From Prinia subflava (lineage: Eukaryota; Chordata; Aves; Passeriformes; Cisticolidae), in contig NC_086247.1 in the NCBI RefSeq assembly GCF_021018805.1, forward strand, positions 135,759,602 to 135,823,601: a stretch of DNA of 64,000 nt. The letters are read 5' to 3'. Both the position numbers and the translations under genes were made by a program. The notes under the pieces were generated by a model, which had not been told where the DNA came from, made no database searches, and saw only the letters and a program-made list of their open reading frames with translations. Positions 48,801-60,940 of the stretch are shown here, one piece after another (positions within the stretch are counted from its first letter, which is position 1; the number at the start of each line of letters is the position of its first letter).

Positions 48801-51800
48801 AAGGTGCAAAATTGACCCCATATCCAAATGAACATCAGTTATTTGTATTTTCTATGGAGTAATTCACAGTTGATACAGTAATCCAATTATCATGACTAGG
48901 GAAGTGATACTGAAAAGCTCCTCAGCTGTAGCTCTGGTCATGCAGTTGTGTACAAAACAAATGTGCTCCAGGGAATGCCCCCACAAAGAGCTGACACTCA
49001 TTCGGCAGATCTTCTCCATAGCCTAAGCCAAGGGAACAAGGATTTCTACCATCCTAACCAGGAAAATAAGCAATATAATCAAGACAGGAAAGACTTGTAA
49101 TTTCTCAGTATTAATTGTATGTATCTGGATTTTCAGTTTCCAATATGCCAGTCTATACTGGCAACTTGAAAACAGCATCAGAAGTTAGTGTGGAAGCTGA
49201 AAGTTAACTTCTGAACTGGAGGTCCTTATAATGACAGAGAGAACTGATAGGCTCAGGTTTTTACCATGTTGCTAAAGTGTTCAGGTACTGAAATAGTTAA
49301 TGCAAATGCAGCTGTCACAATTAAGTTTCAGATTTTATCATTCTGCTGAAATGAAAGCTCCCTATTTTCATACCATCTGCAGACTCAGGGAGACAAGGCA
49401 GCAACTCTGCTGTCTGCTGGTGTTTTGATGGATTCCCTCCCAAGAGCATGGAGACAACATCCAGCTCTCTGTAGCTGCACCACGAGTGACAACAGCACTG
49501 TCACGAAGCTTGGTTGAAATCTGTTGGAATTTCATCAGTGAAAAGCAGCCAGTGAGCAACAGTGACAGGCATCACAATGGTAGGCAGACAAAAACACCTG
49601 GGAAGTTTGTGGCCGTGCCTCAGGCTCTGCTGATTAAGATACCACTGTTATCTGTCAGGTTGCAGCTAGCAGAGCTCCTCAACTCCTCCTTGAAGTTCTA
49701 CCAGGGATGGATTTAGAGCAGGGAGAGAGTAATAATTAAAGGAGCCTCAATGCCTTTGAGCCTCTGTTCCAATGCCGTAGCTATTTGTGATGCTGTAACA
49801 GGAACAAGCTACCTGCTACCACCTCTTTCTGCCCAAAAAATCCATCTCTGCCCCATGTTCTCGAATGTGATAATGCTCATGTGTGTGGCTGGTGCTCTGC
49901 CACTGGGGCTGAGGGTCAGAGCTGTGCTCCCTGCGAGGAGGAGGAGGTTACAGGGTGTTAGGACAGAAACAGTGGTAGTGGTACTATAACCCAAACTGAG
50001 CAAAGAGCACTACAAATTATAGGGGTTTCTTTTACTTAAATGAGATTTCAAAAGATGAAACAAAGTTCTGCAGCATGATCAGATTCTGCAGTTAGAGGCC
50101 CTGAATACTTAGGAAATGCCTAATACAGTACCTGCCTCAAGAAAGGCATGAGTAACAATGAAGATGTCACTTGCCCACCTGTAAAGAAAGATTTCTCCGT
50201 CTTGTATAAAACTCCTCTCAAGAAAAGACACAAACAGCATCACTGCATGAGCAGGAGGGTTCCCAGCAAATGGCTTCATTTGCAGGAGGCAAACTCCTTC
50301 TGTCCTACTCAGCTGTGTACCAGTGCCCAGGGCTCAGCACTTGCTCAAGTCTTTCTAGTGAGATAGGAGAGGCTGAGCAAATCTATGAAATAAAAATTAT
50401 GCCAATTTTAGCCCGTAGCTTTTCCGAGTACCTTGCACTGTAATATCAGCATGTGCAATGTGCATCCTGTGCTCACAATCTCTGATTTAAAGGTCCTCTG
50501 GACAGAAGAATCCCTCTAGCCCTGACCTTCCTTCTTTCTCCCCTCCAAGCCCTTTTTTGTCTCGTGATCCAGTTCAAGGATCTGTCCCTCAGTGTTTGTC
50601 ATCAGGCTCCATCCTGTATCCCTCAGTGCCTTCAGGGTGTCTTCTTTTTTCTCTGTTCCAATGGCTCCAGGGTCATTCACTGCTCCTGAGGGAACCTGGC
50701 TTTTTTCTTCAATCCCCAGACATCAGACATCTCTGGACCCCTCTGTCTATTCCTCTGTCTATCTTCCTTCATGGTTCTCCCTTTCAATTTGCAAAACCTT
50801 CACTCTATCAAGTTTTAACCAACAATATTTCAAGGGAATGGACAGGAAATTCCCATGCCCATAATTAAATTTCACATGTAGGGCTGTGCGTGCTTTAGTG
50901 CCCACACTGACAAATACTCCTCATAATGAGCCACAGCTAGTACAAATCAAGTGACACAAAACCTGAAACGATTGGAGAGAAAAGAATGTGACTCAAATAC
51001 GTAGGACCTTTCTTTTAGCACAGAGAGCTTTTCATTGTTAAAAATATGCTTGAATACAGCATTCAAAACCTGAACAAACTGATTAACCAGGGACCAAGTC
51101 AGTAAAGGAGCAGTGGCACTCTGTGTTATCATGTGAGAGGCCCCGGTTGGGAATGACAGAGGCTGATGATAAATGGCTGCAACACAGCCATGATGCCACA
51201 AGTCTCTGTGGGACAATACTGGCTCTGCTGCCCTTCCTTGACAGCTGCACTCAAATGTCTGCAAACAAGGATTACTCCAGAAGGCCATTTGCCCTTCTCC
51301 TGTGGAAAAAGTTGTCTGGGGAATACACGTGGTCACTCGCTATGGGGATACACTGAAGTGGTCTCTGGTGCACAGCTTCACTGCGTGTCCCTGTCCCTTT
51401 CATCTGGGATTAGGAACCTCTGCACCAGGGAATAAGCACAGAGACATTACACTGCCAGTGGGAAGCCTGTCTACCAGGTGATTTAGAAAGCAGCCTATTA
51501 GATTGTGCCAGCAAAGGCAACACGTCTGCTAATACATCCTGTTAAAGGTCGTGATGATCAAACAGAGTGTAGGAAGTGAAAGCAAAACACTAGTCAACAA
51601 TGAAGTCTTCTATTTTATTTTCCCTGAGTGATATTTTGTGTTTGAATTCCTTGTGAGAAGAGGCAGGAGGAGACAGAGTAAGTGCTCTTGAAGTCCACAA
51701 CCATCCATGTGCCATACAATCCAACCTATGGAGCTGATTAGAAACAATGTTTTCTTTAAAAAATAATTACCATTTATAAAAGTTTCTGGTTTCTAGTTTT

Positions 51801-52494
51801 AAGAAATTTTGTTGTTTCTCTCCCTCCCCTGCCCTTGTTTTAAATAGATGAAAATTATTTTATGAAACAAAAGGAATTTTAGACAAGTCCTGGACTGTTC
51901 AGTGTCTCAGCAGTGATGTTGTAGAACCCTTTTCAGGGTTGTTGTTTGCTCCTTTACAGATTAACATGCTTGGGACCAGCTGTCTATCCCAGCCTCTGCA
52001 TCATCATATGGCAGCCTCAACTACAGCTTAATAAGAATATATTTTCTACTCTTTTAGGTTCTTTAAGTTGCATCCTAAAAATTACAAGGTCCCCTATATA
52101 GGGATTAAATTGGGGGGTTTAGACATAGCCAGTGTTTAAGGTGGGCATTTGTGACCTTCTCACTGGCAGGAGCCAATCTGTGGGAAAGCAATCTGCAGCA
52201 CAAATCTCTACAGACAAAGCAAGGTATGATGCTGTAAAACATATCCTATTCTGTTGCGGTGTTATTCGAGGAGCTCCATCAAATTATTACCATTATTTAT
52301 ACCCTAATAAAATGTAGAGGGCTCTTTCAGGTTTCAGGTTTTGTGGTGCCTGATTCCCTCCAAACACACAATGAAACTTAGCTCCAAGACTGGTAAAATG
52401 AAAACAGTTGGGAGAATTTAACAGAATTCATAATGAATTATTTTCAGGCATATAGTGGTTTTAAATGTTTTCTCATAGCTGGTAGTATTGCACA

Positions 52495-52540
52495 GAAAAA
52501 AACAAAACAAAAACCCAAAAAACCCCCACACAAAACCAAC
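52495..52540 (+). repeat. Low-complexity A/C tract
   Basis: A-rich sequence with interspersed C runs (AAAAC, CCCAAAAAA, CCCCCAC). No tandem unit persists, and nothing suggests function. Confidence 0.8.
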
Positions 52541-53260
52541 AAGGAATTTCATTGTCTTTAAGTAAAAAAACATGACATAAATCTGATTTAGATAATCCAT
52601 GTCATAGTGATGGTGGTAACACTGGTCCCATTGCAGACTGCCTCTCCCAGTCCCAAGACAGGGACAAGACCCTTCCTTCCCCCAACAAAACAGAAGGAAG
52701 GGTGGGTGTCCCCAGCTGTGGTATGGCCCACATGCCCTGAGGTTTTACACATATGGCAACACTTTGTACAGGTGCTTGTAAACATGATACAATTTATTAC
52801 TGTTTCTCCTTCCCAGTAAACTAGAATCAGAACACTCATTTTCAGACAAAATTCCTTTTTTTTTCCTGACAGCTGGAACACTTAAAAAATTTAACTGTAA
52901 GCTTTTATTTGTCTAATTCCCAGAACTAAAGTACTCCCAAAAATGAAGACATGCACCCCCCCCTTTCAATTCACTTATATATGAATATATATGGCATCTA
53001 CTCTCATTCCTGGTATTGCTAGAAAATGTATTAGGAATCTCTAATATGCTGAAAGATGCTGAGCAGCAGCTTTCTTTTAACAAAGAAACAAAGACCAATC
53101 AAAAAAATCTTATAAGCATTGATTTAAATATTGATAATTACAAATTATTATTTTATAATGTTTACAGTCTTGATGAAAATAAGAAGGAAGATAAATCTCA
53201 TTTTAAAAAATCAAATATCCCCAAAACATATGATGCCTTTTCCAGCATCATGGGAAAATA

Positions 53261-53299
53261 ACAAACAACCAAACAAACAACCAAACCAATAAACAAACC
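53261..53299 (+). repeat. Simple repeat (AAAC)n, interrupted
   Basis: Irregular ACAA/CAAAC units over about 39 bp, with CC interruptions. Confidence 0.9.
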
Positions 53300-54626
53300 T
53301 AGTCCTCATTCTTCCTTTCCCATGTTACTTTAAGTGATTAATGTTAAATCTTTATGTATAATTAGTGCCCACTTAATAGGCAGCTTACCAAAACATAGTC
53401 AGAGGCTTAGCTTGATTTTGGAATATGAAGAAAATTTAAGTAAAGCATGTGGAAAATATCTCAAAACATGAGGGAGTTGGTCAGCTAGAGGTAGCTCCAG
53501 GGTCTGTATTTGCATCCTCTGGTTAATGTAGCTTTCCAACAGTATCCCAAGATCTTTCCACAATGTGACACATCCTCCAGTCACTTTAGAATTTAGTTGA
53601 GACACCATGAATGGGGAGTGAGATACAAGAGAGGTGGATGAGGTTGTTATCAAGAAAGAGGACCAGCATGCCAGGTGACCACTACTGCCAGGGTCACTTC
53701 ATGCAACAGGTGACACAGCTCCACATGCAAAATAACTCCAAATACATCAGGAATATTTTCCCATTGGTGTGTGAGTGTGGTTGGTACATATAACATAGGA
53801 GACTGCAAGAATGACATTGCAGACTTTCATCACCATTGTATTAATGGTAGAGTTATGCTAAATTTGTTGTCCAGCACTGATGATGAATATACTCCTGTCT
53901 GAAACATTCCTTGATTAAAACAGTGTATGAAGAAACTTGTGTCTATAAGAAGATAAAAAACAGTAAGTAGATGTAATTGTTTCTACAGCCTTGTGTACTA
54001 GGCCTGTTTACCTTAATATAGCCAGGCACGAAGCCTACATCAGATGGATTGAAAGGGGAGTATAGACATGACTGAAGTCACTGATTGCTTTACTACCACA
54101 ATTTTACTCCATTCTCAGGAATAAAATTTAAGCAATATGCTGTTCCTGAGCTGCTTAGCTAGCAGATACAATTTGCAAGCAAAAGACCTGCAAGAGAGGT
54201 CAGCAGATGAACTGAAGCTTTCTGGCTTTGAAGCAGAACAATACCTTAAAACTCACAGTCTCTTTTGCACTTTGCTTGTCCATAGGAGTAACCAGCCCCT
54301 TCAGCAGCTCTTCAGACCCTGTGTTACCTGTGCAGGAACCTTGCCATCCTAAGGTTATTAAGAAAACCTAATTAGTCAAGAATATGCCTGGAAAGCAGCT
54401 AAGTAAACAAAACAAAAGCATAACACACTGCTGCCTGAAAATATGCTACAGTTAATGCTCACACAGGAAGATTTATATAAACATCAAATGCTTTCAGACT
54501 TCTTTAACCCCACTTGCTGCAGCAGCTTTAGCCTCCTGTTATAGAATCATCCTGCTGCTGGAATATTACCAGCAGTGCTAGCCTGCACTGGAGTTTTATT
54601 CCTTTTTCTGGGCCAGTCCTTTCATC

Positions 54627-54636
54627 TTTCTTTCTT

Positions 54637-54669
<33 letters not shown>
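54627..54669 (+). repeat. (TTTC)n followed by 31-nt poly(T)
   Basis: A few TTTC units pass into 31 uninterrupted T residues (54,639-54,669). As with the 2.8-kb poly(A), no retrocopy is visible on the corresponding strand. Confidence 0.92.
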
Positions 54670-57550
54670 CCCTCTGAAGGTTATTTATGCAAGTATGACA
54701 TGCAGTTACAGTAAAGTTCCTTGCAATGAATGGAGTGCAGGGCAGTGGTAAATTTCATTCCAAAATCATTTTGAATTCTAAAGGTTCCATTTAAGGGATA
54801 ATGATGGGAGCAAAGGGCATTTCTCTAGGATTAATCACTGGCTGGGTGAGATGATAGCCCAAGGCAAAGCCACGGGCCATTAACCCCTGCAGGTCACCTT
54901 ATCCCTACAGGAAATGCACAGGGTCAAGTTCACTGTTGCTATTATAAACTCCTATTCAAGAAAGGGGTTACACTTCTGTGTTTATATATGTCTTCCATTC
55001 CCATGTTTGTAATGATAGTGGATAGCTTTTGGCAATGCCTCTATATTGTACCACTGAGAGATGTAAAAACAAGTTCTATTGTTATATTTGATGCCAAAGA
55101 CACAAGTGGATTTTTAATGTTTACAGTGAAACACTTAAGATTCTTGGAAAAGAATGAAAAATGAAATGACAGGAAAATACCACATGAAAAAGACCCAAGG
55201 AAATGACATTAGAAAGAGGGAACCTTTCCTCAGCTGGTGTAAATCATCACATCTCTAGAGCCAAAGGAGCTACATGAATTCACACCAGCTAAAGAACTCA
55301 GACAGAAGTTGAAGCTGAAACACATTGAAGAATAAATTTTAGGCTTGGCTCCTATACCATCACATAGGGAACATCACGTAAAGGAGCAGTTTGACAAAAA
55401 TACTGCTAAATGGGATTTATGTGCTTGTGAAAACAGCATTTTAAAGTGCTTCCTGAATCCTCTGTTATTGGCATGGCTCCCAGTCCTACAAACTTTGGTC
55501 AGGTTCGATAGTTTCTAGCCACAGCACCAGACAAAGGCCTTCCAACCAGCCCATTGCAAGGGAAAGGCAATCACTACAGCTCCATGAGTTGAACCAGCAG
55601 GAGTTTTGCTCACTGTGAAGTTTTTCTTTGCTCACATGAACAGCAGCCTCAGAGTTCAAACTCAGACCCAGAATGAGAACTGTGCAAAATGTCCAGGATA
55701 CACACATTTCAAGATCCTCCTGAGCAACAGGACAGCAGACAAAGTCAAACCACAGCTCTGTTTGCAAGCTTTCTGCCTGCCTTCCCAGCCTTTCTTGAAA
55801 TGCATTGAACAATTTCAACTTTTATTAAAGAGCAAATAGTCCTTAGCCCTCTGCTAGAGAAGTGCACTGAGAACATGGGCAGTTCTTCTCTCTCACTGCT
55901 CGTGGCAGCTCCTCTCTTCCCTTGGGGCTGTAGTACCTGTATCCTTTCCAGAGGTGGAGCAGGGATCACTGGTTTTATGATGCCCCTGCAGTTAGCAGCA
56001 GTAATCCCTTCTATAAAATCGTTTCCTGACTGAGCACTTCCACAGGAACAGCAGACTTAGACTACTTCTTCACAGGCTGAAGGGAGTTCAAACCCTCCTA
56101 GATCCCATCTAGGGCAAATCTGTGGGGAGTGCATTTAACCCCTTCATTTGGAAGTTGTGCTGACGTTCAGCAAAGCAGTGAAGATCCACTGAGCCACAGA
56201 GAGTGGCCAAGAGTGCATCACCTTACCGAGCAGTGAAGAGGGTGCCTGAGGCAGTGAGCCCTCAACTCCATCAGCTACTCCTGCAACATTTCTGCATTTA
56301 TCCAGTTACAACCATACTTACAGGGCATAAGCATCCCTGTGGCAGCCAGGGTGTTACTCTCCCTGAAGTAAACAGAAACCTCACTGCAGTACAGGAGTTT
56401 TCCCCAGCACACGCCCTGAGGGGTCTCTCCCCAGGAAAAGCAGCACAGAGCAGCAGAGCTGCTTGTTGCAAGCTGCAGGTGCTGCACACGCTGAGGAAGC
56501 TCCTTCCTGACCACAGCCAGGAGCTTCACTTCTGGAGAGAGGTCAGATTTCAGATGGATAAATCTGAAATTGTCTCTTGCACTCCCAGTTGTGTAGCTGG
56601 CTTACAGCCCATGAGTTTGTTTAAATCCCACTTGGAGGTGGCTGCCCCTCCTCATGCACTGCATGCAGTGTCCAGACTAACCTGCAGGTCTGATTTCTCT
56701 GGAGTTTTAAATTAGCACAGGAAAACACCATCATTTCCCAATTTCAGAATACTGCACTTTGCAGCTTTAATGTCCTTTTATGGAGTTTGTAGGTGCAATA
56801 CAAAAGTACAGACATATTCAGCATGTGGTAATAAACAGCATAGTAAATATAATTACAATAGCTCTCGCCAAACTGAAACCTTTTCATTTTACTGTTAATT
56901 GACTAAAAGGATTTGCAAATGCTGAAAACAAAACTTTGGCATCAATATTTAATAAAATACAGCAATAACATACTAATCATCTGACAGGATCAAGTAGCTA
57001 GTTTTTAGATCACATGATGTATGATCAAATGTAGAACTGGTGATGCTCATTGCTCTCTAATTAATGCCTAAACCAGCATCCAAACTACATAGGAGATCTG
57101 GGTTAGGAAAGCTGTTACTGCCATTCATTTTCTTTACTTGCTATTTTGAGGAAAGACCCATTATGTGAGTGAAAAGCAATTGTTCTCATGGCCCTGACCC
57201 CTGTGAAGATGGAGACAGGTGTAAGGCAGACTTCTAAAGGAAAAGTCCAGCAATGTCTCTAGCAGGGCCAGTCAGGAGGAGCAGTGTAAGGCTGCTGGCT
57301 ACCTGCAAGCAAGCACGGGGAGTTTTCCACTGCTTGCCCTCCCACAGGGAATGCGTGGTCATTTCACGGCACCAATGCCTCCAAAGCAGGTAGAAATGTA
57401 ACTCAGGAGTAACTGAGCTACCAGACATGATGTCTCCTCCTTCCCTCACCTTCTCACTTGCTTAGAGAGAGCAAAAGAAAATTTTTGCAGAACAGGAATG
57501 GAAAAAGACCATTGCTGCCAAACCTGGGCTACCTCCAGCACAGGGGAGGA

Positions 57551-57604
57551 AGCAGTGGGAGCAGTGAGAGCAGTGGGAGCAGTGGGAGCAGTGGGAGCAG
57601 TGGG
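57551..57604 (+). repeat. 9-bp tandem repeat, six copies
   Basis: Six head-to-tail copies of AGCAGTGGG; the second copy has a single G-to-A change. The unit length is a multiple of three, so open frames run through it (Ser-Gly-Ser type on the plus strand; His-Cys-Ser or Ala-Pro-Thr on the minus), but no gene is apparent. Confidence 0.95.
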
Positions 57605-58105
57605 CAGGGTCCTCTGAGTGCTGCTCACAGGTACCAGCTGGCATCAGACCCCAGGGCTTTTAAGATGCTGCCACATCCTGTGCCTGCTCAACTCCCCACT
57701 CAGTGATTACTGAGCACAGGTCAAATCTCACCCTTCACGTCTGCACCATGTCCAAGCCGTGCTGTTGCAATGTCTTCCCCACTCTGTTGTGCCCACACAT
57801 CTCCTCTCTATATTCTTGTATTTTCCAGCTTTCTGGAGGAGCTTCTCTTTTTTGTTATTCCGAAACAGTAGCTCTCCATTTCCAGCCACTAGTCCCTCAG
57901 TGCTGCTGCAGTACACAGCAATCATTATAGGAACAGAAAACACTGTGCTTGGAGAATGAAAAAGGGGCTGAGAAGAAATGCATCACAGTCTTAAATCTAA
58001 AATAGTTAATAAGAAAAATTGAGAGAAGCAGAATGTAGTTTGTTGCATATTTGGATGGCCAATACTTGGAATGCTCCCCTGACGTACTTATCTCTTGCAG
58101 AATTC

Positions 58106-58154
58106 TATATATATGTATATATGTATGTATGTATGTATATATGTATGTGTATAT
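58106..58154 (+). repeat. Microsatellite (TA)n/(TATG)n
   Basis: Interleaved TA and GTAT units over about 50 bp; likely polymorphic. Confidence 0.93.
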
Positions 58155-60902
58155 TGCAGCAGTTTTTCATCTAACTGCTGAAATACTGTAATGATCATGT
58201 TTCACTTTAAATAGAAACTTCAGCTGAAAAAAGATCTGGTAGGTAATTTTCTTGCACATCTGTGATAGGAGATGTATTATGCATTTGAAGTTTGGGCCAG
58301 CATTTTCTCTTGCTAATTTTTTTTTTCTTCATAGAAGAGCCAGCAAGAAAGAATGCTTCATTTTACTGCTCTGCAGTTTTGAAAAATGAAATGGGTTGGA
58401 CCATCATGAAAAGCTGAATAGTTTGATGTGCCTGTGCTTTGGCTAGGTTTTGCTACAGCACAAGGAATTCAGATCTCCCCACAAGAGTGCTCTAATGATA
58501 GGGTACCACAGCCTAGCCCCAGTGGCAGGGGAGTTCTACTTTGGCCCTAATTCCCTCTGACATGTTTAGTCCAAGTTTTAATTCTTTCAGGAGTAAGATT
58601 AGAGACTGTGCAAGTCTGCATCTCTGCCCCATGGTACCATCTTTGTGCTGATTTTACCCTGTTAGATGTAGATACACCACACCATAGGGGTGGGGGCTGG
58701 ACAGGATCAACACTTTTTTTGGCTGCCTCCATTTTATGCTATGTTTGTTTAGCCTGCAAGTCCAGGCCATGTTCAGAGGAACAGCTCATAACATCCATCA
58801 AATTTGAGTTAATTGATCAGCTATTTCAATTTGCAATGAATACAATAAAGGATGTCATCCCTACGTTCAAGCAGCAAAGGAAAAATCTGTGAAAAATATA
58901 AATCAGCAATTATAACATATACAGAAGGAATTTCCTTCCCTCTTTTCTGGTACCTCCAAAGTCTTCATTGAAGTGTCTGGGCCCCATCCTTGACTCGTGG
59001 ACATTGAGGTACAACCTCATGGGTGTCAGTGGAAGTCAGGCCAATTTAAACCAGCCCAGAATCTGGAAATGAGAAATGGCTTCTTTTTATGCCATGAACA
59101 ATAGTTGGGGCACAACAACTATAGATAATAATTTACATAAAATACTAGACTAAAAGAAATGCCCCTATATAGAATACTCATTTGTTGTTTGTTACACTAC
59201 TTATTATGTTGCAAGATGATGTCTAACTAAAATAGCCCCAAATATGTTTTATGAATTTTCTGTCCTGCTTTTATGACATCTTATTCTGAAATTATTAATG
59301 TGCTTGTTTTAATCAATAGGTACTGTAGTAAATCTGACATGAGAGATTACAGCACATGGCAAAGGAATTCTGCTGCTCTTCAGTGATGTTTCTAGGTGAT
59401 CTTTGTCTTTAAATGTTCAAGAAAAAAAGCCAACAGTGATAAAGAATTACATTTACATCGCTGTATTTAGGTTTATATTCCTATTCACAAACAATGGGGA
59501 CTTGGTATCTTGAAACAGTAACATACTTCATAATGTGATCCAAATATTTTATCTTGAGTTACTACATAAAAATATTATAGATCATCCAACAATATGAGAA
59601 AATGTCACCATATTCATTTAAAATAGCTATCTGTGAAATGTGTGTTACCGTATTCTGCTTGGGGCAATGTATTTCCATGCTTTATGAAATTATTAATTCT
59701 CATTAAATTCTAATGATCCCATCTGAAAAGAGCAGAACTAATTAACTGCTCCATTAAAGTTATTACTTACTCCTGATGAGGCCTGTAAATGTTTCTACTT
59801 TGTTAGGCCAGTGAAAGTTTTCTGAACCACAACTCCTGGCCTTACAAGGAAAATTCCCCATTATTCCATAACTGTAAAATTACCATTAACATTAACAACA
59901 CCCATGTAGCCTCTAAGACTGAAGTCTTACACCCTGAAATAAATATTTTCCTCTTCTCACAAATAACAGAAAATGAGGCTCATGCTGGCAGGAAGGATCT
60001 GCAGAACCTGCATCACACAGGTGAGGTCTACTCGGGGCCAGCACTTATACAGAAAGTAATTGTTTAAATACCTTTGAGGATTTGGACTGCAGTGGTTCTG
60101 TACCTCTGCTGTCACTTGTAAAACCAAAATGACTTTGTACCTCCCCAGAAGGCTGAGAAAAATGATGACACCCGTGAGGTTCTGCCATGCTGTGGTTGGG
60201 GTTTCATCCCTGCCCCACGGACAGACGGCAGAGCCATGGGCAGCAGCAGAGCCTGGGGTGCAGCACTGTCCCCCAGTGTGCACACTGAGCTGGAGTGTTC
60301 AGCAAAAACTCGTAATTTTCAGAGGATACAGGGTCACCTTCAAAAATGGGATCTGCTTGAAGACCATCATGACTGCAAGAGGGGAGTTCCCAACATGGAC
60401 TAAGGACAAGTAAAAGAGCTGCAGCAGCCTCAGCACTGCCAGGGTCAGGATCCAGAAACTCAGTGAGATGTCACCAGTGGAAATGAAGGAAGAAAAGCAT
60501 TAATCAGAGCTGATAAGAAAAGCTCACTGGCTGAAACAGCAAACAAACTGCGACAGCTGCTTTCACAACTACATAGTGTACAAACATCCATATGTGAGGA
60601 AGATTTTAAATACACACATGTAAAAGTCTCCCATGATAAGGCTGCATGCTGATCTGACACAGAACTGGGACAGAGCCTATTATTGCTACTACAGCTCTGA
60701 CTGAGAGTTACTCCAGACAAGTATCAAATAATTTAATCCATCAGATAATAATTCAAATTAGTTTAAAAATTTAAAAAAATATTACTTTGGTGATCTAGTA
60801 CATTATTTACATACAATGAATAAATTATGTTTTAAATTACTCGCTCAGCTTCATTATTAAGATATTTTTCAAAGTTTGATTTTTAGGGAAGCAGATTTTG
60901 TT

Positions 60903-60940
60903 GTGTTTGGTTTTTTGGGGTTTTTTTGTTTTGTTTTTTT
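60903..60940 (+). repeat. Low-complexity T/G tract
   Basis: T runs broken by G or GGGG. Simple sequence with no evident function. Confidence 0.8.

Noticed and set aside
56203..56715. 170-codon plus-strand frame, the longest outside the CpG island
   Set aside because: It starts with GTG, has no Met until late, and shows no known motif; it lies in a locally GC-richer patch where long chance frames are expected.
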